Notes under the pieces: model-generated
Database searches by the model: none
What the model was told of the DNA's origin: nothing
Seen by the model: only the letters and a program-made list of their open reading frames with translations
In this document: piece by piece, positions 37,227 to 44,341 of the stretch
Layout: each line of letters begins with the position of its first letter
Numbering within the stretch: position 1 is the stretch's first letter
Made by a program: the position numbers and the translations under genes
Origin: Sphingobium sp. CECT 9361
GTDB taxonomy: Bacteria; Pseudomonadota; Alphaproteobacteria; Sphingomonadales; Sphingomonadaceae
Direction of reading: 5' to 3'
NCBI RefSeq assembly: GCF_918741285.1
Contig: NZ_CAKKNC010000014.1
Coordinates: forward strand, 58,005 to 122,004
Length of the DNA: 64,000 bases

Positions 37227-38648
37227 TTAGCGATTGCGGGTGGCAGCGGCGCCGGCAGCGTTTCGCGCATCCAGATCGCGTTGGCGCAGGAGGCCTGCAT
37301 AACTGGCCGAAAGGTTCGCCTGGTTAAGTGCCGCCAGATAGGATTGGCGCATCTGCGCACGTTGCCGCAGCACCTCTTCGCGCAGGTCGCGCAGCTGCTC
37401 GATCCCCTTGGTGAGGATCCTGGTCTGGCAGATATTGGGGCTGGCGCCATCGGTAGCACCTGCTGCGTTCGTGCCGCGCTCGGCATTGGTGAGCGCGAAG
37501 TCGATCGTGCGGGTGAGATCGTTCAGCATCTGATAGGCAAGGGTCAGCGCTACCAACTCGTCAGTGTCGGCGATCACCGAGTCCACCACCCCCTGGCGCA
37601 CGCCCCATTCGAGCATACGGTAGACCGGCAGCGTCCGCACGTTGGCGACGAAATGGCGCTCCTCGGTCGATAACGGGGCTTTCGTCCGGATCTTGGCTGC
37701 AATCGCCTCGAGCCGTTCGCGCGCCAGCGCCAGAGCGCCCTTGGTCCCGTCTTGCGTACAATCATTAGCGGTCGCCGGAATGTTGAGGGTCCGCTTCTGG
37801 ACCTTGCCGGTCAGGAAGTCTTGCGGCGACTCGCTGTCCTGGGCCGGGCAGGCAGGGATCGCCGAGAAAAGCGGCACCTTGTCGGTCGCATCCCAGCGCA
37901 TGTAGACGTCACCTACCCGGGCGCGCATGACGTTGGCCCAGCTGCTCGCGCCGACCCTCGCGGCCGCATGCGAGAGGAGCGATCCGGTGCGGAAGATGTC
38001 GGTCACTTCCGCCGGGCAGTTGGCGAGCGCGTCCTTCAAGTCCTCGGTGGGGTTGTTGGCGTTCGCTTCGATCTTCTCGCGACTTTGCTGATAGCTTTTG
38101 GCAAAGCCCTGCTTGACCGAACGATAACCTGTCATCTCCTCGATGATGCCCGACATATTCTCGTCGCCCTTGGCGATCTGCACCATGCGATTGGCAAGCC
38201 GGCAGTCATTGACCTGGATGGAATTGAGATAATTGGTTGCAGCTTCCATCTTCGAGATGATGTTTCCCATTTTTTCATCGAGCGTTTCGAGCAGATACTG
38301 GAACGCGACGGCAGGCGCGGCCTGGAGAATGGTTTCAAGCTTCTGGACGAGATAATCGGGGTCGAGGAACGACATGCCGCCCAGAAACATGTCGATGCCG
38401 CCGCACCCGGCCTTCACCTTGGGGAGCGTCAGACTCATCAGATAGTCGTTATGAACATCCACCCGTCCCGACATGCCGCCGGCGGTTACATAGCCGCGGG
38501 TCTGATCCTCGAAACTCCCCGGGCTGGTATAAGTGACATTGTCGAACCAGCTTTCCGCCCAATTTTGCGCCCGCGCAGGTGAGCTGGCGCCGCATGACGT
38601 AAACATGGCAATCCCGGCTGTCAGGGCATAGGTACGCAGACGTGGCAT
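37227..38648 (-). CDS. traH: Conjugal transfer protein TraH
   Basis: A 473-residue exported protein needed for F-type pilus extension. Signal sequence MPRLRTYALTAGIAMFTSCG ends at about ARAQ. Family marks include 'NWAESWFDNVTYTSPGSFEDQTRGYVTAGGMSGRV', GCGGIDMFLGGMSFLDPDYLVQKL and 'NDCRLANRMVQIAKG', with a coiled-coil-like C-terminus (LREEVLRQRAQMRQSYLAALNQA). The ATG at 38648 is chosen because the signal peptide follows; the open frame extends upstream only as a reading opposite the ATPase gene. It is adjacent to traG. Confidence 0.93.
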   Translation of the reverse strand: MPRLRTYALTAGIAMFTSCGASSPARAQNWAESWFDNVTYTSPGSFEDQTRGYVTAGGMSGRVDVHNDYLMSLTLPKVKAGCGGIDMFLGGMSFLDPDYLVQKLETILQAAPAVAFQYLLETLDEKMGNIISKMEAATNYLNSIQVNDCRLANRMVQIAKGDENMSGIIEEMTGYRSVKQGFAKSYQQSREKIEANANNPTEDLKDALANCPAEVTDIFRTGSLLSHAAARVGASSWANVMRARVGDVYMRWDATDKVPLFSAIPACPAQDSESPQDFLTGKVQKRTLNIPATANDCTQDGTKGALALARERLEAIAAKIRTKAPLSTEERHFVANVRTLPVYRMLEWGVRQGVVDSVIADTDELVALTLAYQMLNDLTRTIDFALTNAERGTNAAGATDGASPNICQTRILTKGIEQLRDLREEVLRQRAQMRQSYLAALNQANLSASYAGLLRQRDLDARNAAGAAATRNR

Positions 38649-38717
38649 GGCGGCAAACCTCTTTGCATGGAATGTCTGGGTGCGATCGGTCCGCCAGGCC
38701 CGAGGAGTATGGATTTC

Positions 38718-38759
38718 ATCCTTGTAAATTTGGAATTTCGTTCCAATAATGCAAGGATG
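38718..38759. promoter_or_regulatory. Nested palindrome over the ATPase start codon
   Basis: CATCCTTG (38718-38725) and CAAGGATG (38752-38759) are perfect inverted copies. Between them, TTGGAA (38730-38735) and TTCCAA (38741-38746) form a second perfect pair. The last arm includes the ribosome-site AAGG and the ATG at 38757-38759. It could be an autoregulatory operator or an mRNA hairpin hiding the start. Confidence 0.6.
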
Positions 38760-39923
38760 ATCAGGCGCCATATCGCAGCAGATTTGATGGACCGTCTTGC
38801 CGCGTCGCCAGCAGTGGCGCTGCTGGGACCGCGTCAGGTGGGTAAAACCACGCTGGCGTTGGAGATCGGCAAGGCGACATCCTCTCTCTACCTGGATCTG
38901 GAATCCGACGCCGATCGTGCGAAATTGAGCGAGCCTGAACTCTATCTCGCGGCACATCAGGACAAGCTGGTGATCCTTGATGAAGTCCATCGCCTGCCGG
39001 GGCTTTTCCAGATCCTTCGGGGGCTCATCGATAGCGGCAGACGCGCAGGCCTTACATCCGGTCGCTTCCTGCTGCTGGGTTCGGCGTCGATCGATCTTCT
39101 CGCGCAGTCGGGAGAAACTCTGGCCGGTCGTGTCAGCTATCTTGAAATGGGTCCCCTCAATGCCCTTGAGGTGGATGCGCAAGCGATGAACAGGCTCTGG
39201 GTGCGGGGCGGCTTTCCTGACAGTTTTCTGAGCACCAGCGACCGCGCGAGCCTGCGCTGGCGGCAGGATTTCATCCGCACCTATCTCGAGCGGGACGTGC
39301 CGATGCTCGGCCCCAGAATAGCCGCTGAGACATTGCGGCGCTTCTGGACGATGCTGGCGCATCAGCAATCTGGTCTGATGAACGCTTCGGACTTTGCACG
39401 AGGGCTCGGTCTCGACTCCAAGACCATCGCCAACTATCTCGACCTGCTCGTCGATTTGCTGCTCGTTCGCAGGCTTGAGCCATGGCATAGCAACACCGCC
39501 AAGCGGCTGGTCAAATCGCCGCGCGTCTATGTAAAAGATAGCGGTTTGGTGCATGCCCTGCTTGGTCTTGGCGACGAAGAGGCGGTCCTGGGGCATCCCG
39601 TGGCTGGCGGCAGTTGGGAGGGCTTCGTTGTAGAAAGTCTGATCGCAGCGGCGCCTGAAGGCAGTCTTGCCAATTTCTATCGCACCGCCGCCGGCGCGGA
39701 GATCGACCTTCTCATCACGCTCCCAGGGGGAGATTTGTGGGTCTATGAGATAAAGCGCAGTCTTTCGCCCAAGGTCGAACGCGGCTTTCATCACGCCTGC
39801 CAGGATCTCAGGCCTCAACGCCAGATGGTCATTTATCCCGGCAGCGAGGCTTACCCTCTTTCTGCCGATATCATGGTGATGTCGCTGGATACGGCCGGAC
39901 AGATGCTGCGCGCACGCGCATAA
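38757..39923 (+). CDS. AAA-family ATPase with DUF4143 C-terminal domain
   Basis: A 388-residue protein on the strand opposite the tra operon. Walker A LLGPRQVGKTTLA is at about residues 20-32, Walker B LVILDEVHRLP near 75, and FLLLGSASIDLL follows. The DUF4143 half shows 'QDFIRTYLERDVPMLG', 'LGLDSKTIANYLDLLVDLLLVRRL', 'KSPRVYVKDSGLVHALLG' and the nuclease-like 'GAEIDLLITLPGGDLWVYEIKRS'. The last motif (E-x-D...E-x-K) resembles a PD-(D/E)XK core. Related proteins are common mobile cargo of unclear role. It looks inserted between traH and the thioredoxin-like tra gene. Confidence 0.9.
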   Translation: MIRRHIAADLMDRLAASPAVALLGPRQVGKTTLALEIGKATSSLYLDLESDADRAKLSEPELYLAAHQDKLVILDEVHRLPGLFQILRGLIDSGRRAGLTSGRFLLLGSASIDLLAQSGETLAGRVSYLEMGPLNALEVDAQAMNRLWVRGGFPDSFLSTSDRASLRWRQDFIRTYLERDVPMLGPRIAAETLRRFWTMLAHQQSGLMNASDFARGLGLDSKTIANYLDLLVDLLLVRRLEPWHSNTAKRLVKSPRVYVKDSGLVHALLGLGDEEAVLGHPVAGGSWEGFVVESLIAAAPEGSLANFYRTAAGAEIDLLITLPGGDLWVYEIKRSLSPKVERGFHHACQDLRPQRQMVIYPGSEAYPLSADIMVMSLDTAGQMLRARA

Positions 39924-39943
39924 TCGGAGAACGCCTGCCTGGC

Positions 39944-40510
39944 TCATCGCCTCGGCGCCTCTGCTCGCCCGCTTGCTCCAACTATGCCGGAGAATTTGGA
40001 CATTGCCCGCACCCCTATGGCGGGCTTGACGCCTGTCAGTATTTTGGCGGCCAGATAGACATTGCGTGCCAGATTGACATCGAGATCGGTGCCGATCGCT
40101 ATGGGCACTGTGCGGTTCTGGTCAACAAGCGGGCGTACCCAGGCAACCGGGTGACCAACCCAGGGAAGCCCCAGCCGTCCCGATCGCAACAGCGCGCGCT
40201 CGCCTGTGATCGTGCGGACCTGCCATCCATAGCGGGAGCGAAACCGGGCGAGCCGCACCCACAGGTCGCCACAGGGTATGCAGCCAGGCGCCGTACTCAT
40301 CTCGATAACGAACAGGCTCGACCCTTCGCGCAGGGTCGGGACCAGGTCGGGCGGGAAGTCCTTTGTTGCCGGCACACGCGCGAGCCAGGCGCGCAGATCG
40401 GAAACGCTCGCAACGGGATGGATGGCTGCTCGGCGTGCGGCATCCCGGGCTGGTCCGTTTGCAGCTGCAACCTCGTCCATGCCCGAAATGGTGACAGCCA
40501 GAATGACCAC
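39944..40510 (-). CDS. Thioredoxin-like conjugal transfer protein (TrbB-like)
   Basis: A protein of about 188 residues with a probable short signal (VVILAVTISGMDEVAAA) and a thioredoxin-type motif CIPC in 'SSLFVIEMSTAPGCIPCGDLWVRLARF'. It has later 'VGHPVAWVRPL' in the cis-proline position region. In F-type systems TrbB is a periplasmic disulfide isomerase working with TraF and DsbC. That is the likely role here, by position next to traF. The start is uncertain: GTG at 40510 or ATG at 40480. The upstream DNA has been replaced by a toxin-antitoxin remnant, which may have changed the N-terminus. Confidence 0.65.
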   Translation of the reverse strand: MVILAVTISGMDEVAAANGPARDAARRAAIHPVASVSDLRAWLARVPATKDFPPDLVPTLREGSSLFVIEMSTAPGCIPCGDLWVRLARFRSRYGWQVRTITGERALLRSGRLGLPWVGHPVAWVRPLVDQNRTVPIAIGTDLDVNLARNVYLAAKILTGVKPAIGVRAMSKFSGIVGASGRAEAPRR

Positions 40511-40523
40511 AGAGAGCTCGAGT

Positions 40524-40543
40524 GTAAGGTTAAAATGCCTTAC
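40524..40543. repeat. Inverted repeat before the AbrB remnant
   Basis: GTAAGG (40524-40529) and CCTTAC (40538-40543) flank an 8-base AT-rich spacer, about 25 bases before the antitoxin reading frame. It is placed like the operator of a type II toxin-antitoxin operon. Confidence 0.45.
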
Positions 40544-40568
40544 TTTAGCGCAGGGAAGGACTGCGCCG

Positions 40569-40867
40569 ATAAATGCCCTGACCGTAACGGCCAAAGGCCA
40601 GATCACCCTGAAAAAGGAGATTTTGCAGCATCCTGGCATCCAGCCGGGCGATAAGGTCGCTGTGGTCCTGCTCACCGATGGCCGGATCGAGATCAGGCCG
40701 GTCCGCCCCAGGCCGGGCTCGCATTTCTCGAGGCTGGCGGCGACTTCTCCGATGGCGTCGTTGTGCACGAGGATAACTGGCTGGGTGGACAGACATTCGT
40801 CACTTTTGACGCCGATGCTGTCCGCATCTCGCAGGCCCAGGGACAGCCGGCCACTATTCCAGGCTGA
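40569..40867 (+). pseudogene. Decayed AbrB-VapC toxin-antitoxin remnant
   Basis: The first part (40569-40706) reads INALTVTAKGQITLKKEILQ..., ending GRIEIRPVRP, a typical AbrB/MazE-type antitoxin DNA-binding domain, but the expected ATG is ATA. In another frame, 40709-40867 reads QAGLAFLEAGGDFSDGVVVH... and ends FVTFDADAVRISQAQG plus a short tail and stop. This is the C-terminal third of a PIN-domain (VapC-type) toxin with its DFSDG and TFD acidic residues. The toxin's N-terminal part is missing, so an internal deletion has joined the two. It lies opposite the tra operon, between traF and the thioredoxin-like gene. Confidence 0.7.
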
Positions 40868-40917
40868 CGCGTAGATAGATGCGTGGGGCGAAGCAGCGCG
40901 CCCGAGCCCTCGCCCAT

Positions 40918-41805
40918 TCATCGATCGGCCCCTTCAGCGTCCGACGCAATAGTCCTTGCGCCCGATTGCGAAACCGGTCCGTTAGACAGCGCATCGAAGA
41001 AGCCGCCTTCCTCGCCTGCGCCCGTCATGAACTGCTCGGGTTGGATATCCCCGTTGAGTAACCGGACCGCCTGATAGGCCATTTGCGAAAGGTTGGGATA
41101 GGCCTCGACCCCGCTCGCGATCACCATGCGCTGTGCGCTATCGCGCCGGATCACCATTGTTGTCGGCGTCACCTCGACCCCGAACCGGGAACCGAGCTCG
41201 GGATGGGCATCGAGATCCTGCCGGATCGCCTGCCAGCCATAATCCTCCTGGAACCGCTGGACGATCGGCCATTGCACCCGGCAATAGCCGCAGCTCTCCC
41301 GGCTGAACATGACAAGAGCATATTGCCGCGCCTGGCCGCGCAAATAGGCCCGGCGGACAGCCTCCCTCTGGGCGCCCAGAGCAGCGCGGGCGTCGCCAAC
41401 CATGGGATTGGCGGATTTGGCGTTGAGCTGCGGATGCGTGAGCATCGCGATCTGGGTGATCCCGGCAAACGCTCTGGCCTTGCGGCGAGCAAAGTCCTGC
41501 AACCGCCAGAAATCCGAAACCGCGTCCACCGTAAGAACAGTCGCTGCATAATCACGCTGGGCTTCGATGAGCTTGCGGATCCTGGGCGGCGTCCATTTGG
41601 CAAGCTGGGCCATCGGCGGAATGACGGGCTTCTCAAGCGGCGCATCCTCCGCCTCGTCCGCTTGTGTTCTGGTCTTCGGCGCCTCGTACCACCAATAGCC
41701 CTGACGGCCCGTCGTTGACGGCGGGGCTGACCCGCCGCTTGTTGCGGCCGCTGGCGTGAGGGCAAGAATGCCTGCCGCTGCGAACAGGGAAACGGTACGC
41801 GTCAT
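40918..41805 (-). CDS. traF: Conjugal transfer protein TraF
   Basis: A 295-residue periplasmic protein for F-type pilus assembly. The signal peptide is MTRTVSLFAAAGILALTPAA. The family's aromatic start 'GYWWYEAP' is followed by a helical middle, then a thioredoxin fold with active CGYC (VMFSRESCGYCRVQWPIVQRF, about residue 170) and 'FGVEVTPTTMVIRR'. F TraF lacks the CxxC, so this copy may be redox-active. ATGA overlap with the upstream S26 peptidase gene couples them. About 400 bases holding a toxin-antitoxin remnant separate it from the next tra gene. Confidence 0.93.
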   Translation of the reverse strand: MTRTVSLFAAAGILALTPAAATSGGSAPPSTTGRQGYWWYEAPKTRTQADEAEDAPLEKPVIPPMAQLAKWTPPRIRKLIEAQRDYAATVLTVDAVSDFWRLQDFARRKARAFAGITQIAMLTHPQLNAKSANPMVGDARAALGAQREAVRRAYLRGQARQYALVMFSRESCGYCRVQWPIVQRFQEDYGWQAIRQDLDAHPELGSRFGVEVTPTTMVIRRDSAQRMVIASGVEAYPNLSQMAYQAVRLLNGDIQPEQFMTGAGEEGGFFDALSNGPVSQSGARTIASDAEGADR

Positions 41806-42401
41806 AGCACCCGCTCCATCCGCACCAGCTTTGCGATCGGCACCAGACCGAAATAACGGCTGTCAAACCCGTCCTTGTAAGAGGAGCCGATATAGGCCTG
41901 GCCCTCAGGGATTGGGCCGCTTTTCCAGGGAAAATAATCGAGCCGCTGTCCCTGACGTCCATAGGCTTTGCTGACGCCCAGGAGTATTCCGTTGCAGAAA
42001 AAGGCGGCCTCTGTCCGTCCGGGGAAGCGCTCCGACCGCAGCGTGAAGGAGGCCAGATCGTCACCGGGCAGGCAAAGCGCATATTTGGTGACATTGACCG
42101 GCAACCGGCCTGCCAGGGGATGGCGCAGTTGAAACATCACCAGATCATGCCGGACGATGGTTCCGGGCGATGGCCTGACAGCAAGCGCATCGATCGAGGG
42201 GCTACGCACCCAGACCAGCTGTGGCAGAGCCCACCAGACAAGGACCGCAATCGCGCAGACCATGGTCATCGCTTTCCAAAACTGCCCGGGCATGGATGGG
42301 CGATCGGGCCCTGTCTCACCCAGAGCTTCAGCGGCGCGCCAAAGCAGGTCCCGGATCGCGGGCCAGCCGCGTCTAGCGGCGTTCAAGGCGAGTCTGAGCA
42401 T
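41802..42401 (-). CDS. S26-family signal peptidase of the conjugation system
   Basis: A 199-residue protein with one membrane helix (MTMVCAIAVLVWWALPQLV). It then shows an S26-like domain: 'VRSPSIDAL' holds a possible catalytic Ser, and 'VTKYALCLPGDDL' matches the general-base Lys region (VKRxxxLPGD). Such peptidases (the RP4-type TraF/TrhF group) process pilin in conjugation systems, so the pilin TraA at 55365 is the probable substrate. The start ATG at 42401 is chosen because the TM helix follows. It overlaps trbC by 29 bases and traF by 4. Confidence 0.8.
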   Translation of the reverse strand: MLRLALNAARRGWPAIRDLLWRAAEALGETGPDRPSMPGQFWKAMTMVCAIAVLVWWALPQLVWVRSPSIDALAVRPSPGTIVRHDLVMFQLRHPLAGRLPVNVTKYALCLPGDDLASFTLRSERFPGRTEAAFFCNGILLGVSKAYGRQGQRLDYFPWKSGPIPEGQAYIGSSYKDGFDSRYFGLVPIAKLVRMERVL

Positions 42402-43263
42402 CGCGCACCTCCTCCTTTCCGCCGAGGCGGGCATAGGCTTCGAACAGTCCCGAAAGGGCCGCGTCGCCATAGACGAGATGCGCCGCTTGGGCGGATGCGG
42501 GGCCTTCTTCCTTTCGCTCGCAATAGGGCTGGGTCGGATCGCCCGGCAGAAGCCCAAGCGCCGGTACCCGCGCGACGCCATGCTGCCGAAACAGGATCGG
42601 ATCGATAATCAGCTGCACATTGCGCATGGCGCACGCGGGCCCTTCGCAGCCTGGATCGCGCCGCAATATCTGCGCCGAGAGCTGCGCCATCGGGCCGACC
42701 TTTTTGAGGCCGCCCAGCATGCCGCGAAAAGCGAGTACCCCGTGCGCGCGCTCGAGCTGCCCGGCATAGGTGCGCAGCGTCGTGATTGGCATCGAGGACG
42801 ACACGAACAGTACCGGCACCCAGGATCGGGCAGATGCAGGCGCGACCGTATCGACAATCGCCTGTGTGGAGGGCGCTTCCAGGCCCAGGGCTTGCGACAG
42901 CCGCCTGCCCATCGCTTCGCGGTCCCTTGCAAGTTGCGCTTGCCCCCCAAGCCGTGCCGCCCGCGCCCGGTCTTCCAGAGCAGGGGCGGGTTTTCGAGTG
43001 TGCAAAGCCTCGAAAGCTCGTTTGCGCATCGCCGCCGAAGCCGCAGGCAGAACGGGCGAAAGGGCTTCCGCCGACGGTGTATCCCTCTGGCGGGCACGCG
43101 CCTTGGCCAGAGCCTCCATCGCCTTCGCACCGGTTGATGGCGCACCGATCGGCGTGGGATCGGATCGGGACGGTTTGCCGCGCGGCGCGGCTAGGGCGGA
43201 GGCACTGGCCGTTATTGCCAGCGCCGTTGCAAGGTTAAGGCTGGACGGCCTTGAGATACGCAT
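42373..43263 (-). CDS. trbC: F-type pilin assembly protein TrbC
   Basis: A 296-residue exported protein (signal MRISRPSSLNLATALAITAS then ALA). The C-terminal domain has 'WVPVLFVSSSMPITTLRTYAGQLERAHGVLAFRGMLGG' and 'CAMRNVQLIIDPILFRQHGVARVPALGLL', which are the thioredoxin-like TrbC pattern. It works in the periplasm in pilus assembly. The N-terminal 100 residues are Arg/Ala-rich and variable. It overlaps traN-C by 29 bases. Confidence 0.9.
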   Translation of the reverse strand: MRISRPSSLNLATALAITASASALAAPRGKPSRSDPTPIGAPSTGAKAMEALAKARARQRDTPSAEALSPVLPAASAAMRKRAFEALHTRKPAPALEDRARAARLGGQAQLARDREAMGRRLSQALGLEAPSTQAIVDTVAPASARSWVPVLFVSSSMPITTLRTYAGQLERAHGVLAFRGMLGGLKKVGPMAQLSAQILRRDPGCEGPACAMRNVQLIIDPILFRQHGVARVPALGLLPGDPTQPYCERKEEGPASAQAAHLVYGDAALSGLFEAYARLGGKEEVRDAQTRLERR

Positions 43264-44341
43264 CGACGCGCTCCTCCATGTCGGACTGGATGAGATCGGC
43301 CGACCGAGCCTCGATCTCGCTATAATATTCGGACAGATCCATGCGGCTGAAGTCGAGCGCCTGGAATTCCTGCGGGGTAAAGCCGCGGCATTCAGGCGAT
43401 TTGATATCGCCCCAGCCCGTTGCAAATGCCTTCAACTGTGGGCGCCCCTGTTCCTGGATAATGCGGCCGAGCGTGCTGTTGAAGCAGCAGTGGCTCTTTG
43501 CCTTCTGGACACAGACCCCCAATATCTTCGCGGAGCAGTAATTGCCGACCTCGTGGCACATGCCCGAGCCTCGCAACATGCCCGCCTCCATATCCTGTTG
43601 GTCGCAACCCTGAAGCAGCACCTCCATCATGAAGTTGATGGCAAGACTGATGGCGATCGAGGTCGGGTCGATCCCGACGATAAGCGCGTTGGCGCCCGCG
43701 CTCGCCGCCTGGCCCACGGTCGCGCCCGCCTGGAAGGCGGTGTAAGCGGCCTTCATGCCCGTGAACACGCCCTTGGCGACAGCGATCTTGGTGCCGATCG
43801 CACGCGACGACGACCCCATGCCATCCTTGACGATCTTGCCCTTGTCCTTGCAGCAATTCTGGAAGGTGACACTAAGGCCCGGTGGCCTGCAGCGCAGTTT
43901 CCGTCCGCCGAATATCTCGATCGTGCCGAGGCAATCGCCGTCTGCATCGACCGCGCCATCGTTGAGCGTGCCGGGATCGTCGATTGGAATTTCGGTCTCG
44001 ATAGGATGTGCGCGCGTATCAATACAGGCATGGGGCGAGCAGCTGGGCGGCGCGATGCCGTCGGGCGACAGGCAACTGTACTGGCCCCCAAAGGGACAGG
44101 CATAGTGTCGATCGGGACCTTTCGTACAGGCGACCTGGTCGATTGGGCATAGAGGCTCGCCGCCATCCACCGTCCCGCACGCGGCGATCTCGCCTTCATC
44201 AGTAGCGTCGCCATTGCCGTTGCGATCCGCCGCGCAAAGCCATTGGTGCGTCGCCGCTGTCTGGGCCGTAGCAAGCTGGGTTTGCCCACAGGTGGCGAGC
44301 AACAACGCAAGTCCGGCACAGAGGAATGCAGAGCCTCTCAT
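43235..44341 (-). CDS. TraN-like protein, C-terminal part (separate gene)
   Basis: A 368-residue exported Cys-rich protein. A lipoprotein-like signal (FLCAGLALLLATCGQ) is followed by repeated Cys pairs in the first 130 residues, and a hydrophobic stretch with 'GANALIVGIDPTSIAISLAINFMM' lies in the middle. The end 'FNSTLGRIIQEQGRPQL' with 'CRGFTPQEFQALDFSRMDLSEYY' is the conserved C-terminus of TraN. In F this is one outer-membrane protein of 602 residues for mating-pair stabilisation; here it is a gene of its own with its own signal sequence, coupled by ATGA to the preceding gene. Confidence 0.8.
   Translation of the reverse strand: MRGSAFLCAGLALLLATCGQTQLATAQTAATHQWLCAADRNGNGDATDEGEIAACGTVDGGEPLCPIDQVACTKGPDRHYACPFGGQYSCLSPDGIAPPSCSPHACIDTRAHPIETEIPIDDPGTLNDGAVDADGDCLGTIEIFGGRKLRCRPPGLSVTFQNCCKDKGKIVKDGMGSSSRAIGTKIAVAKGVFTGMKAAYTAFQAGATVGQAASAGANALIVGIDPTSIAISLAINFMMEVLLQGCDQQDMEAGMLRGSGMCHEVGNYCSAKILGVCVQKAKSHCCFNSTLGRIIQEQGRPQLKAFATGWGDIKSPECRGFTPQEFQALDFSRMDLSEYYSEIEARSADLIQSDMEERVDAYLKAVQP

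Noticed and set aside
38649..39947. Extension of TraH to a 906-residue protein
   Set aside because: The extra 430 residues are the antisense of the DUF4143 ATPase, and the TraH signal peptide begins at 38648.
40278..40568. Upstream extension of the AbrB frame
   Set aside because: It is the antisense of the thioredoxin-like gene; only the part from 40569 resembles an antitoxin.
42770..44152. Long rightward frame (460 codons) opposite trbC and traN-C
   Set aside because: A shadow of two well-supported tra genes; no family resemblance.
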